A stretch of 19,212 nt of DNA from an uncultured Bacilli bacterium (GTDB lineage Bacteria > Bacillota_I > Bacilli_A > RF39 > UBA660). Positions 7,767 to 14,638 of this stretch are shown piece by piece. Location: NCBI GenBank assembly GCA_947624695.1, contig CANQLN010000010.1, positions 1-19,212 on the forward strand. Direction: 5' to 3'. The stretch's first letter is position 1. Every line of letters begins with the position of its first letter. Under the pieces are notes generated by a model. That model ran no database searches, was not told where the DNA came from, and worked only from the letters and a program-made list of their open reading frames with translations. Position numbers and translations under genes: made by a program.

Positions 7767-7801
7767 CAACAAAGTGCCAAATGAACGTTAATTTAAATTT
7801 C

Positions 7802-7972
7802 TTATTTAATGGTGACGCTCACACACCTTTTTTTGGTAAAAAGTTTCGCTAATGAATTACCAATAGAAGTACCTATTTCATAAATTTTATCCATAATTTT
7901 AATAATTCCTTCAATAACAGGTCCAGATAAAGAACCTCCTTTAATTTTTAATAATTCTTCATTACTTAACAT
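7802..7972 (-). CDS. double-glycine-leader peptide 2, putative bacteriocin precursor
   Basis: This 56-residue precursor starts at ATG 7970-7972, four bases after AGGAGG, and stops with TAA at 7802-7804. The 13-residue leader is MLSNEELLKIKGG, a textbook double-glycine leader for C39 exporters. The predicted mature part is 43 residues (14-56). It includes GTSIG (34-38, GxxxG) and an amphipathic helical stretch, then a basic KKR, a single Cys50 and VSVTIK at the end. It is net positive. It is the last gene of the exporter operon. It has no similarity to a named bacteriocin that I recognise. Class IIb two-peptide activity with the neighbouring peptide is inference. Confidence 0.85.
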   Translation of the reverse strand: MLSNEELLKIKGGSLSGPVIEGIIKIMDKIYEIGTSIGNSLAKLFTKKRCVSVTIK

Positions 7973-7980
7973 AAGTCCTC

Positions 7981-8133
7981 CTATTTACAAGCCTTTGAGT
8001 TAACGCTACCATTTAAAATACCCGCAATAAACACAATTACTCCGGAAACTATTCCCGTAATTAAAGCAGACATACTCGCACTCATAGCGCCTCCATTTAC
8101 CTTTAACATTTCTTCATTATTTAATTTAATCAT
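7981..8133 (-). CDS. double-glycine-leader peptide 1, putative bacteriocin precursor
   Basis: This 50-residue precursor starts at ATG 8131-8133, with GAGGAGG four bases upstream, and stops with TAG at 7981-7983. The leader MIKLNNEEMLKVNGG (15 residues) shares the N-E-E-x-L-K-x-x-G-G pattern with peptide 2. The 35-residue mature part is very hydrophobic. It has two GxxxG motifs, GIVSG (27-31) and GILNG (38-42), and ends SKACK with a single Cys49. GxxxG motifs are typical of class IIb two-peptide bacteriocins, where they pair helices in the target membrane. Its stop codon merges into the Shine-Dalgarno of peptide 2, and its own Shine-Dalgarno overlaps the stop of the accessory gene. Confidence 0.87.
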   Translation of the reverse strand: MIKLNNEEMLKVNGGAMSASMSALITGIVSGVIVFIAGILNGSVNSKACK

Positions 8134-8142
8134 ATTACCTCC

Positions 8143-8556
8143 TCATTTAAATAATTTTAATATAAATGTTATGATTTTTTCTTTGTCACAATAAAGAGTA
8201 ACCACTCCTATTTCATTATCATATAGTTCTTTATCTATATTAAGATCTATCTGTTGATAAATCACTTCATTCTCAATTTCATATTCTCCATACTCATCTA
8301 TTTCATAATTTAATTTCTGGTTATTGAAATATAGAATTTTGTTGTCACTTAATGCATCAGAGAGTGCCTCATTGGCTACAACTTTTAAAACTAAACCATC
8401 ATATATCCCATAACAGGTCATTTTTTTCGTTATGAAATGGGTATTCGTGTAAATCAAGAATAAAATAATTAATAAAACAAATAACAAATCTATAAAAATA
8501 TTTCTAGGAATTTTCAAGTGCAATAGTTTCTGATAATTTATTTTTAAATAATCCAC
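8143..8556 (-). CDS. single-pass membrane accessory protein, possible minimal HlyD-like adaptor
   Basis: This protein of about 137 residues has a short basic N-terminus, one strong membrane helix (DLLFVLLIILFLIY, roughly residues 22-37) and an outside beta-rich domain of about 95 residues ending IITFILKLFK. The layout (TM, then a YDGLVLKVV strand, a YNEY-like turn region and a C-terminal strand pair) resembles a membrane fusion protein stripped of its coiled-coil hairpin. Bacteriocin accessory proteins often sit next to C39 exporters. An immunity protein is the main alternative. GTG at 8556 is preferred over GTG at 8565 because AGGTG lies six bases upstream. It overlaps the exporter gene by 53 bp and ends with TGA inside the next ribosome binding site. 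Confidence 0.7.
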   Translation of the reverse strand: MDYLKINYQKLLHLKIPRNIFIDLLFVLLIILFLIYTNTHFITKKMTCYGIYDGLVLKVVANEALSDALSDNKILYFNNQKLNYEIDEYGEYEIENEVIYQQIDLNIDKELYDNEIGVVTLYCDKEKIITFILKLFK

Positions 8557-10597
8557 TACTATCACCTACTTCAATAATATTTTCAAATAATCTTTTTTGA
8601 TTTTTATGTGATATATAAATAATTGTTTTTTCTTTAAAATAAGTTCTAATATTCTTAATTATTTTACTTTCTAATTTTTTATCTACTTCACTTAAGGCTT
8701 CATCCAAAATGATAATATTAGCTTTTTTAAGTAGTCCTCTAGCTAAAATTATTCTTTGCTTTTCACCTCCTGATATGTTTTTCGATGCTGGCTCTACTAA
8801 AGATTCATATCTTAGTCCTTTCTTAGAAACAATATCTTCAATTTCACATATTTTACAAATGTCTAAAAAATAATCATTAGCAATATCTCTACTAGCTAAA
8901 ATATTTTCCCGAATAGTTCCCGTAAATAATTCTTCATTTTGACCAACATATAAAATGTTATTTCGAATTGTAACAATATCAATATCCTTAATATTTTCTT
9001 TACCTATGAGTATTTCGCCTTTTTTGATTTGGTAATCTTTATTAAGTAAATGACAAATGGTACTTTTCCCTGAACCACTTGGGCCATTTAATAAAACATG
9101 CGTATTCTCTTTTATGGTAAAACTAACATCCTTTAAAACATTAAAATAATTATTGTAAGAGTAACTAACATTTTTAAAAATAATATCACCATTTAAATTA
9201 TTTAAGCCCTGATTATTTTTTTCTTCTTCAATACTTAAAAATTCGGCAATTTTACCAAAAGAAGCTTTAATGTAATTGAATTTAGGAATGGCTCCGATTA
9301 AATTTTTAAGGGGATCAATTCCATAAGATAAAATAATGTTAAAAGTAAATAAATTAATAATGTCTAATTTTTTGGTAATAACTAAATAAAAACCGACGGA
9401 ATTTAGAATAAAGAAACAACTCTCTAATAAAAAGTCTTTTCCTAAATTAGTTAAATTCAAATAGCTATTAAATTGATAATTATTCCAAAAATATTTAGCT
9501 AAAACTTTTTCAATTTTTTCTAAAGCAATATTTTTAATATTCAAATTTTTAAGACTTTCTAAATTGGTAATATTCTCATATATTACACTATTAAAGTCAG
9601 TTTCATAATTAAGATTTTCTAGAACTTTATAATAAATACTCTTACTAACTACTATCCCATAAAAACTATAGATAATAATAAATATTATTAAAATAATTGT
9701 TAATGTTTTATTTAAGATAAATAAAATAACTAATGATAATATCATTAAGAGCATATCCAGGAAAGATGAGACAAAAAGATCAGTAAAAAGTCCTTTTATC
9801 ATTGCTAGTTCTGTTATTCTGGTCACAATCTCTCCTGGCATTCTACTCTTTATATTTTTTAAAGGGAGATTAAATAAATGATTCAAAAAACTGGGATAGA
9901 TGATGGTATCAACTCGATTACTTAAATGGTTTTCATAATAACTTCGGGCAAAGATAGTTAATACTTTTATCAGGGTTAAAATTCCAAAGGCCACAATTAA
10001 ATACGGCAAATAGTTTTTATCATAACTAATTAAATTACTTCCTACTTTTAAGTAAAAAGAAGTAATAATAGCTAAGATAATCCAAATAAAACTCAGATAA
10101 ATTATTTTACTAATAAGAAACTTTTCTCTCATAAAGATATTAGTAAATAATTTTTTAATAGTTAGACATTCATCCATTTTAATTAAATTATCTCTTACTT
10201 TTGCAAGAATGATATGGCCCGTAAATAATTTATTAAATTCCGTTAAAGGCATTTTCTTATAGCCAATGCTTGGATCCATGAGATAAACGCTATTTTTGAT
10301 AATGTCTTTGACTACGACGAAATGTTCTAAACCATTTTCTAGTTTTAAATGAGCAATAAAGGGGAAATTTAAATCTTTATTAGTTAAATCATCTTCCAAA
10401 ACTCCTTCTGAATCAAATCCCCATTTATTGAATGTTCTCACTATTTGATAAGCATTTGTTCCATTATAATCAGTTAAGGTATCTTCCCTTAACTTTTCTA
10501 AGGTAATATAGCCGCCATGGTAAATAATAATCCACTGCATACAACAAACACCACAGTCTTTAAAATCATGTTGCAAAACTGGTTTTAAATTTTGCAT
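8504..10597 (-). CDS. peptidase-containing bacteriocin ABC exporter (C39 protease, PCAT)
   Basis: This 697-residue exporter cuts off double-glycine leaders and exports the cargo. The N-terminal C39 peptidase has an intact triad: Cys15 in QHDFKDCG, His92 in EHFVVV and Asp108 in MDPS. A six-helix transmembrane domain spans about 163-440. The ATPase has Walker A GPSGSGKS (505-512), signature ISGGEKQ (608-614), Walker B IIILDEA (628-634) and H-loop His664. The ATG at 10597 has GGGAGG six bases upstream, so the longer GTG start at 10630 is unlikely. It is the first gene of the cluster, and two matching leader peptides follow in the same operon. It appears fully functional. Confidence 0.95.
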   Translation of the reverse strand: MQNLKPVLQHDFKDCGVCCMQWIIIYHGGYITLEKLREDTLTDYNGTNAYQIVRTFNKWGFDSEGVLEDDLTNKDLNFPFIAHLKLENGLEHFVVVKDIIKNSVYLMDPSIGYKKMPLTEFNKLFTGHIILAKVRDNLIKMDECLTIKKLFTNIFMREKFLISKIIYLSFIWIILAIITSFYLKVGSNLISYDKNYLPYLIVAFGILTLIKVLTIFARSYYENHLSNRVDTIIYPSFLNHLFNLPLKNIKSRMPGEIVTRITELAMIKGLFTDLFVSSFLDMLLMILSLVILFILNKTLTIILIIFIIIYSFYGIVVSKSIYYKVLENLNYETDFNSVIYENITNLESLKNLNIKNIALEKIEKVLAKYFWNNYQFNSYLNLTNLGKDFLLESCFFILNSVGFYLVITKKLDIINLFTFNIILSYGIDPLKNLIGAIPKFNYIKASFGKIAEFLSIEEEKNNQGLNNLNGDIIFKNVSYSYNNYFNVLKDVSFTIKENTHVLLNGPSGSGKSTICHLLNKDYQIKKGEILIGKENIKDIDIVTIRNNILYVGQNEELFTGTIRENILASRDIANDYFLDICKICEIEDIVSKKGLRYESLVEPASKNISGGEKQRIILARGLLKKANIIILDEALSEVDKKLESKIIKNIRTYFKEKTIIYISHKNQKRLFENIIEVGDSSGLFKNKLSETIALENS

Positions 10598-10665
10598 ATT
10601 TTTCCTCCCTTCACTATTATTATTCGTCACTCATGGCCTGATTTCCTTTTTTTTAAAGAAAGTTT

Positions 10666-10710
10666 TTGGCAAAAATTGCAACTTTTTTGCCAATTCTATA
10701 GAAATTGGCA
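10666..10710. promoter_or_regulatory. alternating TTGGCA half-sites, operator-like, over the exporter promoter
   Basis: TTGGCAAAAA (10666-10675) and TTTTTGCCAA (10684-10693) form a 10-bp inverted repeat. TGCCAATT (10688-10695) and AATTGGCA (10703-10710) form a second one sharing the middle half-site. The second flanks a weak -10 (TATAGA, plus coordinates 10695-10700), with TTACCA (10718-10723) 17 bases away, on the minus strand. A dimeric repressor binding here would block the bacteriocin operon. The binding protein is unknown. Confidence 0.55.
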
Positions 10711-10732
10711 TCAAATGTGGTAAATTCGACCC

Positions 10733-10773
10733 AATTTTAAACTTTTTAGTTTAAAATTAAAAAGTTTAAAATT
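10733..10773. repeat. 16-bp perfect AT-rich inverted repeat between exporter and spoIIIAH
   Basis: AATTTTAAACTTTTTA (10733-10748) is the exact reverse complement of 10758-10773, with a 9-base loop. It lies in the divergent intergenic region. It could be a binding site or a weak hairpin. It lacks the GC content of a normal intrinsic terminator. Confidence 0.7.
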
Positions 10774-10889
10774 TTCCTTAATGTCCTCTTACTTTTATAC
10801 CAAAATTTTCAATAATTAATCTTTTTAATATTTAAACATAAAATATTCTTCCCAGCATAAAATATAATGAGTTTATTTTAGGAGGATAT

Positions 10890-11384
10890 ATGATAAATAA
10901 GCAAAATCTATGGTTTGTTACTTTATTTTCTTTAATTTTAATATTAGGAATTTATTATGTTAGTATCGATGATGAAGTGGCTTCCGTTTTAAAAGCTGAG
11001 GATACTAATCAAAACAGGGATGTTGTTGAAATAACCGAATCTGATGTTTTAGTGGCTTTAGAAGTCGAAAATGATGAAGAAAAACAAGCTTTAATGGAAG
11101 AATATCAAAACATTTTATTAGATAATGATAGCACGATTGAAGAAAAAAATGTGGCTTATGAAAATATGCAAAAGTTAAATAATTCCAAAACCGAAGAAGA
11201 AAAAATTAAAAATTTAATCAAAGAAAAATTTTCATTAAATTCTTTTGTCAAAATAAAAGATACTTCTATAAGTATAGTCGTATCTTCTAAAGATCATAAC
11301 AATGAAAAAGCTAATAAAATTATCCGAGCAGTTCAAGAATTATACGAAGATGAAAAATATATAACAGTTAAGTTCAATTCATAA
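10890..11384 (+). CDS. spoIIIAH: SpoIIIAH-like sporulation protein
   Basis: SpoIIIAH is the mother-cell half of the SpoIIQ-SpoIIIAH channel across the septum during engulfment. This 164-residue protein has the family layout: MINKQNLWFVTLFSLILILGI with one membrane helix at about 8-26, an acidic linker, a conserved helix EEKNVAYENMQKL (about 86-98), and a C-terminal YscJ/FliF-like ring-building fold ending YITVKFNS. The ATG has AGGAGG upstream. CATAAAAT at 10856-10863 resembles a sigma-E -10, but the -35 is poor, so the assignment is weak. It stands alone here, outside a spoIIIA operon, and is followed by its own terminator. Confidence 0.88.
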   Translation: MINKQNLWFVTLFSLILILGIYYVSIDDEVASVLKAEDTNQNRDVVEITESDVLVALEVENDEEKQALMEEYQNILLDNDSTIEEKNVAYENMQKLNNSKTEEEKIKNLIKEKFSLNSFVKIKDTSISIVVSSKDHNNEKANKIIRAVQELYEDEKYITVKFNS

Positions 11385-11409
11385 ATGGTTAACGCCATTT
11401 ATTTTTTTT
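11381..11409 (+). terminator. intrinsic terminator after spoIIIAH
   Basis: ATAAATGG (11381-11388) and CCATTTAT (11395-11402) form an 8-bp stem with a 6-base loop, followed by a run of seven T. The stem includes the spoIIIAH stop codon. Confidence 0.75.
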
Positions 11410-11418
11410 AAGATAAAG

Positions 11419-11428
11419 TTATCGATAA
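11419..11428. promoter_or_regulatory. TTATCGATAA palindrome upstream of the XRE gene
   Basis: This is a perfect 10-bp palindrome about 90 bp before the regulator start. A related CGATAAA occurs at 11482-11488, closer to the gene. They could be autoregulatory sites for the double-HTH protein. This is inference from position only. Confidence 0.35.
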
Positions 11429-11519
11429 ATAAATTTTTTCTTACTTTCTGTCGCATTTTTGTACCTTTAAATTAATTATAACGATAAAAAGTTTACAATT
11501 TAGAAAAGGAATGGACACA

Positions 11520-11963
11520 ATGCTAGAAGAGTTTTTATTAGAAAATCTAAGAGAGTTAAGAGAATACAAAGGTTTTAAACAAAAGGATATGGCCAAAATT
11601 TTAAATGTTTCGCGGCCTAATTATACGAGATGGGAAACTCGAGCAGAAATTATTCCTCTAAGAAAGCTTAATGATTTATGCAATTACTTTAAAGTGGACA
11701 TGGATTATATCATCGGTTTTAAACGAAAACCTAAAGTTATGCGAAATGATAATATTTTAGATAAAAAAATTATCGGCAAAAATATTCGCGAATTTAGACA
11801 TAAATACCATTTAACTCAAAATAATTTAGCTGCTATTTTAAATACTACCCATTCAGTTATCAGTGCTTATGAAAATGGCAAAACTTTAATTCTCACGGCT
11901 TTCTTAATTGAAATATGTGAAAAATATCATGAGTCAATGGATGAAATATGTAATCGAAAATAA
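11520..11963 (+). CDS. tandem XRE-type HTH transcriptional regulator
   Basis: This 147-residue protein consists of two helix-turn-helix domains in tandem. The first, about residues 9-66, includes LRELREYKGFKQKDMAKILNVSRPNYTRWE. The second, about 86-142, includes IREFRHKYHLTQNNLAAILNTTHSVISAYENG. Both have the Q-x3-A-x3-N/S layout of the XRE/Cro family. No other domain is visible. The ATG at 11520 is preferred over ATG at 11511, because AAGGA lies nine bases before the former and directly abuts the latter. The target is unknown. Candidates are its own promoter, the bacteriocin operon or the DUF1016 gene downstream. Confidence 0.85.
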   Translation: MLEEFLLENLRELREYKGFKQKDMAKILNVSRPNYTRWETRAEIIPLRKLNDLCNYFKVDMDYIIGFKRKPKVMRNDNILDKKIIGKNIREFRHKYHLTQNNLAAILNTTHSVISAYENGKTLILTAFLIEICEKYHESMDEICNRK

Positions 11964-12014
11964 TTAATTTTTTAACATCTTCGACAAAAACTGACAAAAT
12001 AAACATATCTTGTT

Positions 12015-12023
12015 TGTTATAAT
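12015..12023 (+). promoter_or_regulatory. extended -10 promoter before the DUF1016 gene
   Basis: TG-T-TATAAT gives an extended -10 element about 24 bases before the start codon. No well-spaced -35 is present (CTGACA at 11991-11996 is too far), which fits extended -10 promoters. Confidence 0.6.
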
Positions 12024-12046
12024 ACATCCTCATTGGAGGAAATATT

Positions 12047-12541
12047 ATGTATGAACAAGATTATTTTAACGAAATAAAGAATATTATTGAAAACAGTGAG
12101 GTAAATAAAAAAGTTAGAGAATATAAAAATAATTATGATGATTTAATGGCCAAATGGCATATTGGTAAATTACTTATGGAAGCTCAAGGTGGCGAAAAAA
12201 GGGCTAAGTATGGCGATGAACTAATTAAAAAATGGTCAGAAATATTTTCTAAAGAATATGGTAATGGTTATAGTGGCAGAAATATGAGAGATATGCGAAA
12301 TTTTTATCAATTATTTCCAATTTGGCGAGCAGTGCTCGCCAAATTAACTTGGTCTCACATTGTTAAGTTATTACCTATTAAAAATGAAAGTGAAAGGAAT
12401 TATTACATTAATCAAATTATTTTAAATAATCTTTCTAGTCGAGAATTAATTAATGAGATAAAAAACAATGCTTTTAATAGGCTTTCCTATGCTGATAAAG
12501 AAAATATAAAATTAATAACTAGTGAAACAAATATAATTTAA
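12047..12541 (+). pseudogene. DUF1016 (YhcG-type) N-terminal part, separated by a frameshift
   Basis: These 164 codons encode the DUF1016_N domain: a helical region with AKWHIGKLLMEAQGG, YGDELIKKWSEIFSKEYGNGYS and RNMRDMRNFYQLFPIW, matching the family pattern. The ATG at 12047 has GGAGG seven bases upstream. The reading frame ends TSETNII-stop just where the linker to the nuclease domain should continue. A -1 shift at ATT (12536-12538) gives LTLRDMIKDPIIIK, a natural family linker. The next frame continues with the catalytic half. YhcG proteins are PD-(D/E)XK family members of poorly known role, often near restriction-modification genes. The N-terminal half alone would lack a catalytic site. 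Confidence 0.75.
12319..12345. repeat. 27-bp palindrome inside the DUF1016 coding region
   Basis: AATTTGGCGAGCA (12319-12331), one central G, then TGCTCGCCAAATT (12333-12345) form perfect 13-bp arms. It is GC-richer than its surroundings and encodes the FPIWRAVLAKL segment. No T-run follows, so it is not a terminator. Confidence 0.8.
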
Positions 12542-12552
12542 CTCTCAGAGAT

Positions 12553-12978
12553 ATGATAAAAGATCCTATTATTATTAAAACCAATAAAGATATAAATGAC
12601 TTAAATGAAAAAGCTATTCATAAGTTTTTAATTGAGATGCTCGAGCAAAGATTCCTAGAATTAGGTGCGGGATTTGCTCTTGTTGGCCATGAATATAAAA
12701 TAATTAAAGATAATTTAACTTATAAAATTGATTTGTTATTTTTTAATGTTAAGTTAAATTGTTATATACCTATAGAAGTTAAAAACCGCAATATAACGGC
12801 GGAAGATATTGGTCAAATAGAATTTTATACCCATTTAATAGATAACAATATTAAAGAAAAATATCATAATCCCAGTATAGGTCTTATTTTAGTTAAAAAG
12901 AAAAATCAATATGTTTTAGAATATGCTACGGGAAAAAATAATATTTTTATTTCTAGTTATTTATTAGAAAAAATTTAA
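12553..12978 (+). pseudogene. DUF1016 (YhcG-type) nuclease-domain part
   Basis: These 141 codons encode the PD-(D/E)XK half: KFLIEMLEQRFLELGAGFALVG (24-45), IDLLFF with Asp60, IEVK with Glu75 and Lys77, and GQIEFYTH with Gln88. The catalytic core is intact. The first ATG has only AGAG upstream and lies 11 bases after the stop of the N-terminal half, in the -1 frame. That frame is open back to 12526, overlapping the N-terminal part. Most likely the two are one ancestral gene broken by a one-base deletion in the TTT at 12537-12539. A two-gene arrangement with coupled translation, or a sequencing error, is possible. Confidence 0.7.
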
Positions 12979-13008
12979 AAATACCTAAGATTATTTCTTA
13001 GATATTTT
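12978..13008. terminator. bidirectional terminator between DUF1016 and pgsA-like gene
   Basis: AAAATA-C-CTAAGA (12978-12990) pairs with TCTTAG-A-TATTTT (12996-13008) around a 5-base loop, with one mismatch. On the minus strand a T-rich run follows. It lies between convergent genes and overlaps the last codons of the minus-strand gene. Confidence 0.5.
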
Positions 13009-13701
13009 GGTAACTTTTTTAATATTAACATCATTTTTATGTTCATCATAATATTCCGGATTTAACCAAACATTTTTAAAATCAGCCCAACTAACTTGAG
13101 AATGAGTTTTCTTCTTTTCAATTTCTCCTTTACTTTGATTATTTTCGGTAAATACTTCTCTTATATAACTTATTAAAGTTAAAAATTCCATGACAATGGC
13201 TGGAGTTAAAAGCCAAAAATATAAACTACCACTAGAGGCATTAATAGCCCAATTTTTTAATTCTAAAGGAAGAAAAGTTGCTTTAGTTATATCACTTACA
13301 AAAAAAGTTAAAATAACACATATGGCTAAAATCCAAGTCTTAACTTTTCCAACCATATTAGATTGCACATTATAATTATGATTATATTTCATTATTTGGA
13401 CTAAAACAATTAATAATTCAATTACAATAGGAATAATGGCATAAGGCGTAATTAAATATAAAACAATAAAATTCATGATGGTAAATAATTTATCAGCAGC
13501 CCCATCAAAAAGGGAACCAAAGAAAGTACAAGCTTTAAATTTTCTGGCTAAAATACCATCAATGCTATCAGTTAAATAACAAATTAAAGCAAGTAAACTA
13601 ACATAATAACCACCATAAGTACTATATATGGGTACTAAAATAATAGTTCCGATAACTCTAATTAAAGTTAATAAATTAATAATTAATAATTTTAAAGCCA
13701 T
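12991..13701 (-). CDS. pgsA: CDP-alcohol phosphatidyltransferase (PgsA-like)
   Basis: This membrane enzyme probably makes phosphatidylglycerol phosphate from CDP-diacylglycerol and glycerol-3-phosphate. The CDP-alcohol motif is complete: Asp45, D48-G-x2-A-R53, G62, Asp66 and Asp70. Several membrane segments surround it. The 236 residues exceed the usual 180-200. The excess is a hydrophilic C-terminal tail of about 45 residues (EKKKTHSQVSW onward) with unknown role. The ATG at 13701 has AGGAGGT upstream. Nine bases separate it from fmt, so the two are probably co-transcribed. The substrate is inferred, as related enzymes use other alcohols. Confidence 0.85.
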   Translation of the reverse strand: MALKLLIINLLTLIRVIGTIILVPIYSTYGGYYVSLLALICYLTDSIDGILARKFKACTFFGSLFDGAADKLFTIMNFIVLYLITPYAIIPIVIELLIVLVQIMKYNHNYNVQSNMVGKVKTWILAICVILTFFVSDITKATFLPLELKNWAINASSGSLYFWLLTPAIVMEFLTLISYIREVFTENNQSKGEIEKKKTHSQVSWADFKNVWLNPEYYDEHKNDVNIKKVTKISKK

Positions 13702-13709
13702 ATAACCTC

Positions 13710-14612
13710 CTACTTATTTTTTTTGCCATTAAGATAACTTTTAACATCCATAATTTTTTTGCCAATAGGTTTTAAATAATCAAAATAAATTATGCCATCT
13801 TGGCAACCAATACCTAAACTATTTTTGTCTTGATAAACCTTACCTACTTCACTCTTTCCTTTTTCATAATGGGCTTTAACTATTTTAACTTCTTCATTAA
13901 ATATCGTAGTCTTCGATAAAGGCCAAGGACTAAAGGCTCTTATTTTATTATAAACATCTTTAACAGGAAAATTGAAATCTAATTCTTCCATTTCTCTTTC
14001 AATCATCGGAGCCATTGTAGCTTCTTCATTATTTTGTTTTTTTCTTTTAATATTACCCCTTACAATATTATCTAAATTATTAAGTAAAATTTCTGAACCC
14101 AACTTACTTAATTTATCATGAAGGGTACCAATATCATCACTATCTAAAATAGGACACTCAAAAGCATCAATAATATCTCCTGTATCCATTCCTTCATCCA
14201 TATACATTAGAGTAACCCCTGTTTTATCTTCGCCATTTAATAAAGCCCATTGAATGGGAGCACTACCCCGATACTTAGGTAACACGGAAGCATGAATATT
14301 AAGGCATCCAAACTTGGGATAATCTAAAATAACTTTTGGTAAAATTTTTCCATAAGCACAAGTAACAATCAAATCGGGTTGATATTTTAAAATATCTTCA
14401 TATTCTAATTTTAATTTATCGGGAGTTAAGACGGGAATATGATGCTCTAAAGCATAAGCTTTAACGGGTGATGGGGTCAATACTTTTTTTCTTCCTACTT
14501 CGGCATCTTTTTTGGTTACCACTAAAACCAAATTAGTCTTCTCTTCTAAAACCTTTAAAGGGGCTAAAGAAAATTCGGGAGTTCCCATAAATACTACTCT
14601 AATGTCTTTCAT
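13710..14612 (-). CDS. fmt: methionyl-tRNA formyltransferase
   Basis: Fmt transfers a formyl group from 10-formyl-THF to Met-tRNA(fMet) for translation initiation. VVFMGTPEFS at residues 6-15, TCAYGKILP (84-92) and the catalytic block CLNIHASVLPKYRGSAPIQW (103-122) with Asn105 and His107 are present. Asp143 in MDTGDI matches the third catalytic residue. The C-terminal tRNA-binding domain follows. The 300 aa length is normal. ATG at 14612 is preferred over GTG at 14621 because AGGTG lies six bases upstream. An upstream terminator separates it from ileS. Confidence 0.96.
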   Translation of the reverse strand: MKDIRVVFMGTPEFSLAPLKVLEEKTNLVLVVTKKDAEVGRKKVLTPSPVKAYALEHHIPVLTPDKLKLEYEDILKYQPDLIVTCAYGKILPKVILDYPKFGCLNIHASVLPKYRGSAPIQWALLNGEDKTGVTLMYMDEGMDTGDIIDAFECPILDSDDIGTLHDKLSKLGSEILLNNLDNIVRGNIKRKKQNNEEATMAPMIEREMEELDFNFPVKDVYNKIRAFSPWPLSKTTIFNEEVKIVKAHYEKGKSEVGKVYQDKNSLGIGCQDGIIYFDYLKPIGKKIMDVKSYLNGKKNK

Positions 14613-14638
14613 TATTTTCACCTACTTATATTATAAAG

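Noticed and set aside
7767..7801. Search for a terminator or third peptide after bacteriocin peptide 2
   Set aside because: No stable hairpin with a T-run and no further leader-like ORF could be found before the rpsU promoter.
8131..8145. Possible UGA-as-tryptophan read-through joining the accessory protein to peptide 1
   Set aside because: The TGA is directly followed by GGAGGTAAT-ATG, a perfect ribosome binding site and start of a leader peptide. All tryptophans in the window are TGG-coded, so TGA is a stop.
10733..10773. CRISPR or transposon terminal repeat interpretation of the AT-rich inverted repeat
   Set aside because: It is a single inverted pair, with no direct repeats, spacers or transposase gene nearby.
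13190..13375. Plus-strand open frame inside the pgsA-like gene
   Set aside because: It is antisense to a well-supported membrane enzyme and shows no own signals.
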